Below, in pieces: positions 40,653 through 48,836 of a DNA stretch of 64,000 nucleotides (position 1 is the stretch's first letter; every line of letters starts with the position of its first letter). A program made the position numbers and the translations under genes. The notes below the pieces were generated by a model. That model saw only the letters and a program-made list of their open reading frames with translations, did no database searches and had not been told where the DNA came from. The stretch comes from Verrucomicrobiia bacterium (lineage in GTDB: Bacteria > Verrucomicrobiota > Verrucomicrobiia > Limisphaerales > CAIMTB01): contig JAHCBA010000011.1 of the NCBI GenBank assembly GCA_019634625.1, positions 1 through 64,000 of the forward strand, written 5' to 3'.

Positions 40653-41111
40653 ATGTTGTCACAAAAGGCCAAGTACGGGATTCGGGCACTCCTGTACCTG
40701 GGGCGTCGCGGGGAAGGGGTTCCGGTGTTGATCCGCGAGATTGCGGAGCGGGAGCATCTGCCACGCAAGTTTCTGGAGGCGATCTTGTTAGAGTTGAAGG
40801 GGACGGGGATTCTGCACAGCCGGCCGGGGAAGGGCGGGGGATACACCTTGAATCGTCCACCGCGATCGATCGGGCTGGGCCGGGTGATCCGGCTGATTGA
40901 CGGGCCGTTGGCCCCGATCCCGTGCGTAAGCCAGACGGCGTACGTGCCGTGCCGGGATTGTCTGGACGAGAAGACCTGCGTGGTCCGGGCGGTGATGAAG
41001 CGGGTGCGGGATGCGACGGCCCAGATTCTGGATGAGATCACGCTGGCGGATTTGCTGGAGGAAGAGGCCCAATTGGGGCGGGCGGCGACGGTGCTGGATT
41101 ACACGATCTGA
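40653..41111 (+). CDS. Rrf2-family transcriptional regulator with four-cysteine cluster
   Basis: A 152-residue Rrf2 regulator. The winged helix-turn-helix shows MLSQKAKYGIRALLYLG, IREIAEREHLPRKFLEAILLELK and the wing RPGKGGGYTLNRPP. Cys91, Cys100, Cys103 and Cys109 (PCVSQTAYVPCRDCLDEKTC) lie where IscR/NsrR-type proteins bind an Fe-S cluster, though with one cysteine more than the usual three. Heading an operon with sulfate transporter genes, it probably senses sulfur or Fe-S status, as CymR does for cysteine. ATG 40653 is preferred over an in-frame TTG at 40644. Candidate operators lie immediately upstream. Confidence 0.88.
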   Translation: MLSQKAKYGIRALLYLGRRGEGVPVLIREIAEREHLPRKFLEAILLELKGTGILHSRPGKGGGYTLNRPPRSIGLGRVIRLIDGPLAPIPCVSQTAYVPCRDCLDEKTCVVRAVMKRVRDATAQILDEITLADLLEEEAQLGRAATVLDYTI

Positions 41112-41178
41112 GCGGTGGGATGGGACCGGGTGTGGCCGGGCGTGGGATTGGGGCGGTTGGAATGCGGGACAGCGAACG

Positions 41179-42402
41179 ATGGCGGATTTCTTACAGAACG
41201 TGGTGCCGACCTTCACCCTGCTGGGGGAGGAGGATCTGGGGCGCCTGGAGCGGAGCATCGTGCGGTCGGCGCGTCGGGCACCGATTGGGGTGATCATTCC
41301 GGCTTTGTTCAGCGACTTCTCGTCGGCGGCGATGGAGAACATTATCCGGGAGCTGGCGGGGATGGCGTTTGTGTCGAGGGTGTACATCAGCCTGGATCGG
41401 AGCACGCGGGACGAGTTTGAGCGGGCGCGTGAGATCATCCGGCCCCTGGGGTCGGTGGGGGTGCTGTTGTGGAACGACGCACCGGAGGTGCAGGCGGTGC
41501 TGGAGCGGATCGACCAGACGGTGCCGTTAGGGACGCGGGGCAAGGGTCGGGCGGTTTGGACGGCGCTGGGGTATGCGTTGGGAAAGGGGGAGGTATCGGT
41601 GCTGGCGTTTCACGACGCGGACATCCTGACCTACGACCGGGGTTTCCTGCTGCGGCTGCTGTATCCGGTGGTGCGGCTGCGGTACCAGTTCGCGAAGGGG
41701 TTTTATGCGCGGTACTCGGACCGGCTGCACGGGCGGGTTGGGCGGTTGTTCTACTTTCCGTTCGTCAAGGCGCTGAAGGACATCCTGGGGAAGCTGGACT
41801 TCCTCGAGTACATGTCCGACTTCCGGTATCCGCTTTCCGGGGAGTTCGCCACCTTTACGAGCATCGCCACGGATCTGCTGTTCCCGTGCGACTGGGGGAT
41901 CGAGGTGGGGGTGTTGGCGGAGATGTACCGGGTGACACGTCCGCACCGGATCTGCCAGGTGGAGATCACGCGTCGGTACGATCACAAGCACCAGGACATC
42001 GGGGACGGGCCGGGGTCGGGGTTGCAGAAGATGGCCTCGGACATTGGCCGGACGTTTTTCACCCGCCTGTCGGCGGGGGGATCGATTCTGACCCTCGATT
42101 TTCTGCGGACGCTCAAGCACACCTACCTGGCGAATGCTCGATCGTATGTGCGGACCTACGAGGCCTACGCGGAGATGAACCACCTGGCGAAGTTCGACCG
42201 GCACCACGAGCTGGGATTGATCGAGGCGTTCGCCGGGGCGCTGGACCGGGCGTTTTCGGAGTACCAGGACCACCTGTTCGGGTCGCCGATGATCCCGGAG
42301 TGGCGGCGGATCGAGGGGGCTCTGGAGGGGGTGCTGCCGGAACTGGTGAATGCGTTCGAGTCCCAGACAGGTCCTGCGCCGGGCGTAGGAGGGGTCGGTT
42401 AG
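41179..42402 (+). CDS. GT2/GT81-like glycosyltransferase, resembling glucosyl-3-phosphoglycerate synthase
   Basis: A 407-residue cytoplasmic glycosyltransferase with a GT-A fold and no membrane anchor. It shows GVIIPALFSDF, GTRGKGRAVWTALGYALG, the metal-binding DAD (Asp146-Ala-Asp148, in LAFHDADILTYDRGF) and, later, GDWGIEVGVL-like CDWGIEVGVLAEMYR and RYDHKHQDIG. The order GKG...W...DAD matches GpgS (GT81), which joins glucose from UDP-glucose to 3-phosphoglycerate for glucosylglycerate or methylglucose lipopolysaccharides. It lies 67 bp after the Rrf2 gene and 12 bp before cysT, so it belongs to the operon, in the place where a sulfate-binding protein would be expected. Substrate assignment is inference. 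The ATG at 41179 begins the conserved part. Confidence 0.7.
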   Translation: MADFLQNVVPTFTLLGEEDLGRLERSIVRSARRAPIGVIIPALFSDFSSAAMENIIRELAGMAFVSRVYISLDRSTRDEFERAREIIRPLGSVGVLLWNDAPEVQAVLERIDQTVPLGTRGKGRAVWTALGYALGKGEVSVLAFHDADILTYDRGFLLRLLYPVVRLRYQFAKGFYARYSDRLHGRVGRLFYFPFVKALKDILGKLDFLEYMSDFRYPLSGEFATFTSIATDLLFPCDWGIEVGVLAEMYRVTRPHRICQVEITRRYDHKHQDIGDGPGSGLQKMASDIGRTFFTRLSAGGSILTLDFLRTLKHTYLANARSYVRTYEAYAEMNHLAKFDRHHELGLIEAFAGALDRAFSEYQDHLFGSPMIPEWRRIEGALEGVLPELVNAFESQTGPAPGVGGVG

Positions 42403-42414
42403 GCGAGAGGGAGG

Positions 42415-43257
42415 GTGACAGTCCTGCACAGAATGGCCCGCACACGATACAGAACGCTGCCCGGATTTGGGCTGACGCTGGGGTACACGTTGTTTTACCT
42501 GAGCCTGATCGTGCTGATCCCGCTGGGGGGGTTGTTTTTCAAGGTGGGGGAGATGACGTGGGGGCAGTTCTGGGAGGTGGCGATGCACCCGCGGGCGATG
42601 GCGGCCTACCGCCTGACGTTCGGGGCGTCGTTTGTGGCGGCGTCGATCAACGCGGTGTTCGGCACCATCACGGCATGGGTGCTGGTGCGGTATCATTTCC
42701 CGGGAAAGAAGCTGCTGGATGCACTGGTGGATTTTCCGTTCGCGCTGCCCACGGCGGTGGCGGGTCTCACGCTGGCGAGCCTGTTTGCGGCCAACGGATG
42801 GCTGGGACGTCACCTGGTGCCAATGGGGATCGAAGGGGCGTACACGAGGCTGGGGGTGGTGATTGCTCTGACGTTTGTGGGATTGCCGTTCGTGGTGCGG
42901 ACGTTGCAGCCGGTGCTGGAGGATCTGGAACGGGAGACGGAGGAGGCTGCGGCGACGCTGGGGGCGGGGCGGCTGCGGACCTTTTTCCAGGTGATTGCGC
43001 CGACGCTGCTGCCGGCGTTGCTGACCGGGTTTGCGCTGGCGTTCGCCCGGGCGATTGGGGAGTACGGGTCGGTGATCTTCATTGCCGGCAACAAGCCGTA
43101 CGAGTCGGAGATTGCGCCGCTGCTGATCGTGATCCGGCTGGAGGAGTACGACTACCCGGCGGCGATGGCCATTGCCGTGGTGATGCTGCTGGCGTCGTTT
43201 GCGGCACTGACGATCATCAACTTGCTCGAGCGTTGGGCCAGCCGGTACCAATCCTGA
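42415..43257 (+). CDS. cysT: Sulfate/thiosulfate ABC transporter permease CysT
   Basis: A 280-residue permease with six transmembrane helices. It forms the channel with CysW and takes sulfate or thiosulfate across the inner membrane. Family motifs are GLTLGYTLFYLSLIVLIPL, TAWVLVRYHFPGKKLLDALVDFPFALPTAVAGLTL, the EAA loop EEAAATLGAGRLRTFFQVIAP and ARAIGEYGSVIFIAGNKPYESEIAPLLIVIRLEEYDY, the latter typical of CysT. The GTG at 42415 has a purine-rich stretch before it; an ATG at 42433 would shorten the protein by six residues. It is third in the rrf2-gt-cysT-cysW-cysA operon. Confidence 0.95.
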   Translation: MTVLHRMARTRYRTLPGFGLTLGYTLFYLSLIVLIPLGGLFFKVGEMTWGQFWEVAMHPRAMAAYRLTFGASFVAASINAVFGTITAWVLVRYHFPGKKLLDALVDFPFALPTAVAGLTLASLFAANGWLGRHLVPMGIEGAYTRLGVVIALTFVGLPFVVRTLQPVLEDLERETEEAAATLGAGRLRTFFQVIAPTLLPALLTGFALAFARAIGEYGSVIFIAGNKPYESEIAPLLIVIRLEEYDYPAAMAIAVVMLLASFAALTIINLLERWASRYQS

Positions 43258-43276
43258 ACCGAAACGACACCCAGTC

Positions 43277-44197
43277 ATGGCAGGGCACATTCAACGGCGC
43301 CGCATCGAATCGGCGAGCAAGTCGGCGCGGGGCGCGGAGGAGACGCCCCTGGTGAAGTGGGCGTTGATCGGGGTGGCGGGGTTGTTCCTGGCGCTGTTTC
43401 TGCTGTTGCCGCTGGTGAACGTGTTTGCACAGGCGTTCGGCAAGGGGCTGGGGGTCTATTTCGAGGCGCTGCGACATCCGGACACCCTGGCGGCGGTGCG
43501 ATTGACGTTGTTGGTGGCGGGAATTTGCGTGCCGATGAACGTGGTGTTCGGGGTGGCGGCGGCGTGGTGCGTGGCCAAGTTCGAATTTCGGGGCAAGGCG
43601 TTCCTGACCACACTGATCGACCTGCCGTTTTCGGTGTCACCGGTGGTGGCGGGGCTGATCTTTGTCGTGCTGTTCGGGCTGCAGGGGATTTTCGGGGAAT
43701 GGCTGATGGAGCGGGACATCCAGATCGTCTTCGCGGTGCCGGGGATCGTGCTGGCCACGCTGTTCATCACCTTTCCCTTCGTGGCGCGGGAGTTGATTCC
43801 GGTGATGCAGGCCACCGGGACGGAGCAGGAGCAGGCCGCCATGACCCTGGGGGCGAGCGGGTGGCAGACCTTCTGGCGGGTGACGTTGCCGTCGGTGAAG
43901 TGGGGGTTGCTGTACGGGATCATCCTTTGCAATGCCCGGGCGATGGGCGAGTTCGGGGCGGTGTCGGTGGTGTCGGGACACATCACGGGCCAGACCGACA
44001 CCATGCCCTTGCGGGTGGAGAAGCTGTACCACGAGTACAACGCGGTGGGTGCGTTTGCCGTGGCGAGTCTTCTGGCGGTGCTCGCGCTGATCACCCTGGC
44101 GATCAAGAGCTACCTCGAATGGAAGCAGGAGGCGCAGTTCGCGGAGGCTCAACGGGTGGCCGCCTCCGAGGAACTGCCGACGGCGGAGTCGTCATGA
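43277..44197 (+). CDS. cysW: Sulfate/thiosulfate ABC transporter permease CysW
   Basis: A 306-residue permease, the partner of CysT. A basic N-terminal tail of about 25 residues precedes six transmembrane helices. Typical motifs are AAAWCVAKFEFRGKAFLTTLIDLPFSVSPVVAGL, the EAA loop EQAAMTLGASGWQTFWRVTLP and NARAMGEFGAVSVVSGHITGQTDTMPLRVEKLYHEYN, which is diagnostic for CysW. It starts 19 bp after cysT, and its stop overlaps the start of cysA in an ATGA arrangement, so translation of permease and ATPase is coupled. Confidence 0.95.
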   Translation: MAGHIQRRRIESASKSARGAEETPLVKWALIGVAGLFLALFLLLPLVNVFAQAFGKGLGVYFEALRHPDTLAAVRLTLLVAGICVPMNVVFGVAAAWCVAKFEFRGKAFLTTLIDLPFSVSPVVAGLIFVVLFGLQGIFGEWLMERDIQIVFAVPGIVLATLFITFPFVARELIPVMQATGTEQEQAAMTLGASGWQTFWRVTLPSVKWGLLYGIILCNARAMGEFGAVSVVSGHITGQTDTMPLRVEKLYHEYNAVGAFAVASLLAVLALITLAIKSYLEWKQEAQFAEAQRVAASEELPTAESS

Positions 44198-45297
44198 GCA
44201 TCGAACTGAAACGGATCTCGAAGCGGTTCGGCGACGTGGTCGCCGTGGACGACGTGACCTTCACGGTTGGGGAGGGCGAACTGGTGGCGCTGCTGGGTCC
44301 GAGCGGTGGAGGCAAGACGACGGTGCTGCGCATGATTGCGGGGCTCGAATTGCCGACATCGGGAGACATCCTCATCCGGGGACGGCGGGTGAACGATCTG
44401 CCGGTGCAGCGACGGAACATCGGGTTCGTGTTCCAGAACTACGCCTTGTTCAAGACCATGTCGGTCTTCGACAACATCGCGTTTGGTCTGCGGATCAAGA
44501 AGTGGCGTCAGGCCCAGATCGAGGAGCGGATTGGCGAGTTGATGGAGCTGTTCGATCTGAACGGGCTTCGGAAGCGCTATCCCCACCAGCTTTCGGGCGG
44601 GCAACGGCAACGGGTGGCCATCGCCCGGGCCCTGGCTCCGAAGCCTGGGGTGCTGTTGCTCGATGAGCCGTTCGGCGCGGTGGACGCCAAGATCCGGCAG
44701 GAATTGCGGGAATGGCTGGTGCGCCTCCACCACGAACTCAACGTCACCACGGTCTTCGTCACCCATGATCAGGAGGAGGCGATGGAGGTGAGCAACCGGA
44801 TCGTCATCTTTTCGCGGGGTCGGATGGAGCAGATCGGCTCGCCGCGCGAGGTGTACGAGCAGCCCGCCAATGAGTTCGTAGCGCGGTTCATCGGCGTGAT
44901 GAATGTGCTCGATTGCGTGGTGCATGACGGTCAGGCACGGGCCGGGGAACTGGCGTTCCCTGTCCCCAACGCCGCCAATGGCGCCCAGGTGCGCATCGGA
45001 TTCCGGCCCTACGCTGTGGCCGTGTCCCGAAACGTACGGCACTACCCCCACCGCGCGACGCTCCGCCACACCTACTTCCTGGGCATCCTGTTGCGGGTCG
45101 AATTCGAGCTGCCTTCCGGATTGATCGTGCGGGCTCGCATGACCAAGGAGGAGCACGCCCAACTCGGCTTGACCGACGACTGCGAAGTCTCGTTGCAGAT
45201 CAAGAGCTACCGGGTTCTGGCTCGGGACGATGCGCCGCTCGGTGCCGAATGGCCCGCCCCGGCCGAGGGGCCGATCCACATCGCCGAGAACATCTGA
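44194..45297 (+). CDS. cysA: Sulfate/thiosulfate ABC transporter ATP-binding protein CysA
   Basis: A 367-residue ATPase that powers CysTW. It has Walker A GPSGGGKTT near 39, the Q-loop VFQNYALFKTMSV, signature LSGGQRQRVAIARAL, Walker B VLLLDEPFGAVD, the H-loop VFVTHDQEEAMEVS, and a C-terminal TOBE-like regulatory domain (about 240-355) with VRIGFRPYAVAVS. ATG 44194 overlaps the cysW stop. The operon has no sbp/cysP binding-protein gene on either side, so either a distant gene supplies it or the transporter's substrate capture differs. Confidence 0.96.
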   Translation: MSIELKRISKRFGDVVAVDDVTFTVGEGELVALLGPSGGGKTTVLRMIAGLELPTSGDILIRGRRVNDLPVQRRNIGFVFQNYALFKTMSVFDNIAFGLRIKKWRQAQIEERIGELMELFDLNGLRKRYPHQLSGGQRQRVAIARALAPKPGVLLLDEPFGAVDAKIRQELREWLVRLHHELNVTTVFVTHDQEEAMEVSNRIVIFSRGRMEQIGSPREVYEQPANEFVARFIGVMNVLDCVVHDGQARAGELAFPVPNAANGAQVRIGFRPYAVAVSRNVRHYPHRATLRHTYFLGILLRVEFELPSGLIVRARMTKEEHAQLGLTDDCEVSLQIKSYRVLARDDAPLGAEWPAPAEGPIHIAENI

Positions 45298-45358
45298 ACC
45301 GCAACGCTGGCGAACCGGGATCGGTTGAGAAAGTGAACAGGAGTGACTGGGAGAAAAT

Positions 45359-45434
45359 TGGCGACCCCACGGGGATTCGAACCCCGGTTACTGCCGTGAA
45401 AGGGCGGTGTCCTAGGCCTCTAGACGATGGGGTC
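45359..45434 (-). tRNA. tRNA-Glu (anticodon UUC)
   Basis: A 76-nt tRNA on the leftward strand, running 5' to 3' from 45434 to 45359, with CCA encoded. The acceptor GACCCCA pairs with TGGGGTC before G-CCA. The T arm CGGGG-TTCGAAT-CCCCG is perfect, and the anticodon loop CTTTCAC gives UUC. The D arm GTC...GAC with AGAGGCCTAG matches tRNA-Glu of other bacteria. One anticodon-stem pair is a C-A mismatch (C28-A42: CCGCC against GGCAG), where most bacterial tRNA-Glu have C-G. It is probably a functional tRNA. Confidence 0.96.
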
Positions 45435-45451
45435 GCCCGGAAGCGGCGGGC

Positions 45452-45479
45452 ACTATAAGGAATGGGCCGGACCTGTCAC
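45452..45479 (-). promoter_or_regulatory. Putative sigma70-type promoter of tRNA-Glu
   Basis: On the leftward strand GTGACA (45479-45474) and TATAGT (45457-45452) are separated by 16 bp. The -10 element ends 17 nt before the tRNA 5' end, implying a leader of about ten nucleotides. Element sequences and spacing are close to consensus, so this is the clearest promoter in the window. Confidence 0.6.
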
Positions 45480-45507
45480 CAGCAATTCCCAGGTTGGCTT
45501 CACACGC

Positions 45508-45669
45508 CGTGCATCCCGGAGGTGCGGGGAGAGGCGCGACCGCCGCTAAGCGTCGCTTTGGAGGGCTGAGTTCCACGAGGCCGCAACGGTGTGGAGCGTT
45601 GGATTGAGGACTCGCGGAGCTCGTCCCTCCGATTCGCGCCTCCTCATCCACAACTCCGGAATGCACCGG
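45508..45669. repeat. Dispersed inverted-end element, copy C (complete)
   Basis: A 162-bp element. The left end is CGTGCATCCCGGAGGTGCGGGG, given here as GTGCATCCCGGAGGTGCGGG. The right end CCACAACTCCGGAATGCACC complements to GGTGCATTCCGGAGTTGTGG. The core has AGTTCCACGAGGCCGCAACGG and GGACTCGCGGAGCTCGTCC, inverted relative to copy B and parallel to copy A. It lies between tRNA-Glu and the SRPBCC gene and ends 2 bp before that gene's stop codon (45671). Non-coding. Confidence 0.8.
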
Positions 45670-45670
45670 A

Positions 45671-46186
45671 TCACACGGGGCATCTCCGTTTCTTGCGGCA
45701 GGACTGTCCAGCAACCCTTGGAGTCACCGCCTCTGCGGCTTCCTCCCCGAACAGGGCGAGAAGGCGCTTGCGGCGGTAGGCGAAGATTCGCTCGACATCG
45801 CGCCGCACGAAAAGCTTGTCGATCAACCAGCCTCCGCGTGGCCGGTACCGGACGACATCCCGGCACTGGGTGCCTCCGTCCCGTTCCTCGAAGGCATGGG
45901 TGTGATGCCACAGCGTGTAGGGACCGCGGCGCTGGACATCGACGAAGCGATGCGGCGGTTCCCATTCGGCGATCTCCGTCCGCCAGCGCAGAGGAATGCC
46001 GTGGACCCGGATGCGGTAGTCGATGAGGGCACCCGGGTGCATGGGGATGGGCTCCGGGGTGAGGACCTCGAAATGGAGCCAGGGCGGAGTGAGGGTTTGC
46101 AGGTTCCGAGCCGAGGCGAAGAAGGGGAAGACCTCATGGCGCGGCCGCGGGAGCCAGAGTTCGGATTCGAAGAGGGTCGCGCTCAT
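45671..46186 (-). CDS. SRPBCC-superfamily ligand-binding protein
   Basis: A 171-residue START/Bet v 1-like protein. It begins FESELWLPRPRHEVFPFFASARNLQTLTPPWLHFEVL, the standard opening of the SRPBCC family found with photolyase genes. It continues with IDYRIRVHGIPLRWRTEIAEWEPPHRFVDVQRRGPYTLWHHTHAFEE and DVVRYRPRGGWLIDKLFV. The fold has a deep hydrophobic pocket for lipids, polyketides or cofactors, but the ligand is unknown. ATG 46186 is chosen over an ATG 21 bp upstream because the family starts there. It is divergent from the SDR-photolyase pair and may share its regulation. Confidence 0.85.
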   Translation of the reverse strand: MSATLFESELWLPRPRHEVFPFFASARNLQTLTPPWLHFEVLTPEPIPMHPGALIDYRIRVHGIPLRWRTEIAEWEPPHRFVDVQRRGPYTLWHHTHAFEERDGGTQCRDVVRYRPRGGWLIDKLFVRRDVERIFAYRRKRLLALFGEEAAEAVTPRVAGQSCRKKRRCPV

Positions 46187-46506
46187 GGTCCGGGGTCGAA
46201 GATCCACCTGCGAATCCCACCTGAGGTGGATCGAACCCTCGACATTGGGTCGTGTCCTATCACGAACAAATCTTAGACATCAAAAGAGCGAACTCGCAAC
46301 AGCCAACCGCAACAGCCCTGCATCATCCTCGCATTAAGTCAGATATATTCGAACAAGACCCCGGGAGATGCCGGATGCCCCGGAGTCGCCATATAATAGA
46401 CAAAATATTGACAAAACGACCATACCCGGCACGGTGCAGGGGTTTGGCCGGCAGGTGGGTGCAGAGGCGATGCAGGCGGAGAAGGGGTGAAACGACGAGG
46501 TCTTTT
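46187..46506. other. Divergent intergenic region with AT-rich segment
   Basis: 320 bp between the SRPBCC gene and the SDR-photolyase pair. The segment 46245-46430 is AT-richer than the surroundings (ATATATTCGAACAAG, CATATAATAGACAAAATATTGAC), and GCAACAGCC is directly repeated about 13 bp apart near 46297-46318. Promoters for both directions should lie here; ATATAAT (46391-46397 region) is the best -10 candidate for the rightward genes but has no convincing -35. Confidence 0.45.
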
Positions 46507-47256
46507 ATGAATCGACATGTGGCGATCGTCGGGGCTACGGGCGGCATAGGTGGCGCACTGGCACGGCAGTTGGCTTCGGCCGGGTACCAATTGAGTCTGG
46601 CCGCCCGGGACCGGTCCAGGCTGGATCCGCTGGTTGCGGAACTGGGGGCCCACGGGGCATTGGTGGATGCCACGCAGTCGGGGGAGGTGGATCGGTTTTT
46701 GGAGGAAGCGACGGACCGGTGGGGACGACTCGACGGGGTCGTGAACGCGGCAGGCTCCCTGCTGTTGAAGCCCGCGCACACGACCGGGGACGCCGAATGG
46801 GCCTCGGTGCTGGCGACCAACCTGACCAGTTCCTTCCATGTACTCCGGGCTGCGGTGCGGATCATGATGCGTGGGGACGGCGGTTCGATCGTGCTGATGG
46901 CATCGGCGGTGGCCATCCGGGGGATGATCCATCACGAGGCGATCGCCGCGGCCAAGGCCGGGGTGGTCGGTCTGGCGAAATCGGCGGCTGCGACTTATGC
47001 GCGGCATCGGATTCGGGTGAACTGTGTGGCGCCCGGGCTGACCCGGACACCACTGACAGCCGCATTGACGCGGCACGAGGCCTCCCTGAAGGCGTCCGTG
47101 GCCCTTCACCCATTGGGGCGGATCGGGGAAGCGGACGAGGTGGCGGGGGCCATCCGATGGTTTCTGTCGTCGGAGCAATCCTGGGTGACGGGTCAGGTGC
47201 TGGCGGTGGACGGCGGACTCAGTTCGATTCAACCGCGACCGACCTTGGGAACGTGA
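46507..47256 (+). CDS. SDR-fold protein lacking the catalytic tyrosine
   Basis: A 249-residue short-chain dehydrogenase/reductase-fold protein. The cofactor motif is intact (AIVGATGGIGGAL, TGxxxGxG-type), NAAG is present, and Ser133 and Lys150 occupy the catalytic positions. The expected tyrosine 13 residues after the serine is Ile146 (sequence [11 protein letters not shown]), so classical SDR oxidoreduction is doubtful. The C-terminal VTGQVLAVDGG is normal. It starts at ATG 46507 with GACGAGG before it and overlaps the photolyase start by 4 nt (GTGA). Similar Tyr-less SDRs are found beside photolyase genes, suggesting a joint, unknown role. Cofactor binding without catalysis is one option. 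Confidence 0.8.
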   Translation: MNRHVAIVGATGGIGGALARQLASAGYQLSLAARDRSRLDPLVAELGAHGALVDATQSGEVDRFLEEATDRWGRLDGVVNAAGSLLLKPAHTTGDAEWASVLATNLTSSFHVLRAAVRIMMRGDGGSIVLMASAVAIRGMIHHEAIAAAKAGVVGLAKSAAATYARHRIRVNCVAPGLTRTPLTAALTRHEASLKASVALHPLGRIGEADEVAGAIRWFLSSEQSWVTGQVLAVDGGLSSIQPRPTLGT

Positions 47257-48836
47257 AGAACCTGATCGTGGTCCTTGGCGACCAACTGGACGCAAAGTCC
47301 GCGGCCTGGGACGGTTTCGATGCGGGGTGCGACGCGGTGTGGATGGCCGAGGTGAGCGGGGAGAGCACGCACGTCTGGTCGCACAAGGCGAGGATCGCGC
47401 TGTTCCTGAGCGCCATGCGGCATTTCCGGGAGGACCTGAAGGAACGGGGTATTCCTGTTCACTACCGGGAGCTGGAGTCGGGGGACGGTCGGGACACGCT
47501 GGGGCTGGCCCTGCGGGAGGCGGTGGACCGGTGGCGGCCGCAACGGCTGATCACGGTTGAGCCTGGCGAATGGAGGGTGCGTCGAGATCTCGAGGAGGTG
47601 GCACGGGAGACCGGGGTGCCGCTTGAGGTGCGGAATGACCGGCACTTCCTGAGTACCCGGGAGGAGTTCGAGCAGCACGCGGCGGGGCGGCGGCAGTTGA
47701 GGATGGAATACTTTTACCGCGAGATGCGCCGCCGCCACGGGGTGCTGATGGATGGAGCCGAACCGGAGGGCGGACGTTGGAACTTCGATGACGAGAACCG
47801 GGAGGCCTTTGGGAAGGGTGGGCCGGGGGAAGTTCCGATGCCACGGGGGTTCGCGCAGGATGCCGTGACCCGGCAGGTCCTGGAGTTGGTGAACCGGCGC
47901 TTTCCGGGGCACCCGGGACGGTTGGCGCGGTTCGACTGGCCGGTGACGCCGACCGAGGCGCGGGCGGCTTTGGAGGATTTCGTACGGCACCGGCTCGACC
48001 GGTTTGGGCGGCACCAGGATGCCATGTGGGCGGGGTGTCGGGACGGCCTGCCGGGATTCGATGGCGGGTCATCCGCCTGGTTGTTCCATTCCCGGCTTTC
48101 GGCGGCCATGAATCTCAAGCTGCTCGATCCGAGGGAGGTGGTGGCGGCGGTGGAGCGGGCCTGGCGCGAGGGACGGGTGCCGCTGGCCTCGGCGGAGGGC
48201 TTCATCCGGCAGGTGCTCGGGTGGCGGGAGTATGTACGGGGGATTTACTGGCGGTTCATGCCCGGGTACGCCGATCGGAACCACCTGGGTGCAGATCAAC
48301 CGCTGCCCCGGTTCTACTGGACGGGCGAGACGGGCATGAACTGCCTGAAGGAAGCCATCGGGCAGACCCTCGAGTATGGGTACGCGCATCACATTCAGCG
48401 GTTGATGGTGACCGGTTTGTTTGCCTTGCTGCTGGGGGTGCGTCCGCGTGCCGTGCACGAATGGTATCTCGCGGTCTATGTCGACGCGGTCGAATGGGTG
48501 GAACTGCCGAACACCCTGGGGATGTCGCAGTTCGCCGACGGGGGACTGATGGCCTCGAAACCGTACGTGGCCTCCGGGAAATACCTTCAGCGGATGAGCA
48601 ACTATTGCGCGTCCTGCCGGTTCGATCCGGCCCAAGCCACCGGGGAGCGGGCGTGTCCCTTTACCACGCTGTACTGGGATTTCCTGTCGAGGCACCGGGA
48701 CGCGCTGACACGAAACCCGCGGATGGCGATGGCCTTGCGGAACCTGGAGCGTCTGGACGCCGGGCGGAGGGCCGCGATCGGGAGGAAGGCGGATGGTATC
48801 CGGGGCGCCTGTGCCGCCGGGGGCGACCCGTCATGA
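47253..48836 (+). CDS. Iron-sulfur bacterial cryptochrome/(6-4) photolyase (FeS-BCP, PhrB type)
   Basis: A 527-residue flavoprotein of the prokaryotic (6-4) photolyase family. It begins LIVVLGDQLD, typical of this group. The four [4Fe-4S] ligands are Cys364, Cys452, Cys455 and Cys468, with spacings of 88, 3 and 13, identical to those in Agrobacterium PhrB (C350, C438, C441, C454). FAD-binding and substrate motifs include AEGFIRQVLGWREYVRGIYW, HIQRLMVTGLFALLLG and EWVELPNTLGMSQFADGG. It probably repairs UV-induced (6-4) photoproducts with blue light. The GTG start is coupled to the SDR-like gene. Its last 6 bp overlap the end of the opposing symporter gene. Confidence 0.93.
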   Translation: MKNLIVVLGDQLDAKSAAWDGFDAGCDAVWMAEVSGESTHVWSHKARIALFLSAMRHFREDLKERGIPVHYRELESGDGRDTLGLALREAVDRWRPQRLITVEPGEWRVRRDLEEVARETGVPLEVRNDRHFLSTREEFEQHAAGRRQLRMEYFYREMRRRHGVLMDGAEPEGGRWNFDDENREAFGKGGPGEVPMPRGFAQDAVTRQVLELVNRRFPGHPGRLARFDWPVTPTEARAALEDFVRHRLDRFGRHQDAMWAGCRDGLPGFDGGSSAWLFHSRLSAAMNLKLLDPREVVAAVERAWREGRVPLASAEGFIRQVLGWREYVRGIYWRFMPGYADRNHLGADQPLPRFYWTGETGMNCLKEAIGQTLEYGYAHHIQRLMVTGLFALLLGVRPRAVHEWYLAVYVDAVEWVELPNTLGMSQFADGGLMASKPYVASGKYLQRMSNYCASCRFDPAQATGERACPFTTLYWDFLSRHRDALTRNPRMAMALRNLERLDAGRRAAIGRKADGIRGACAAGGDPS

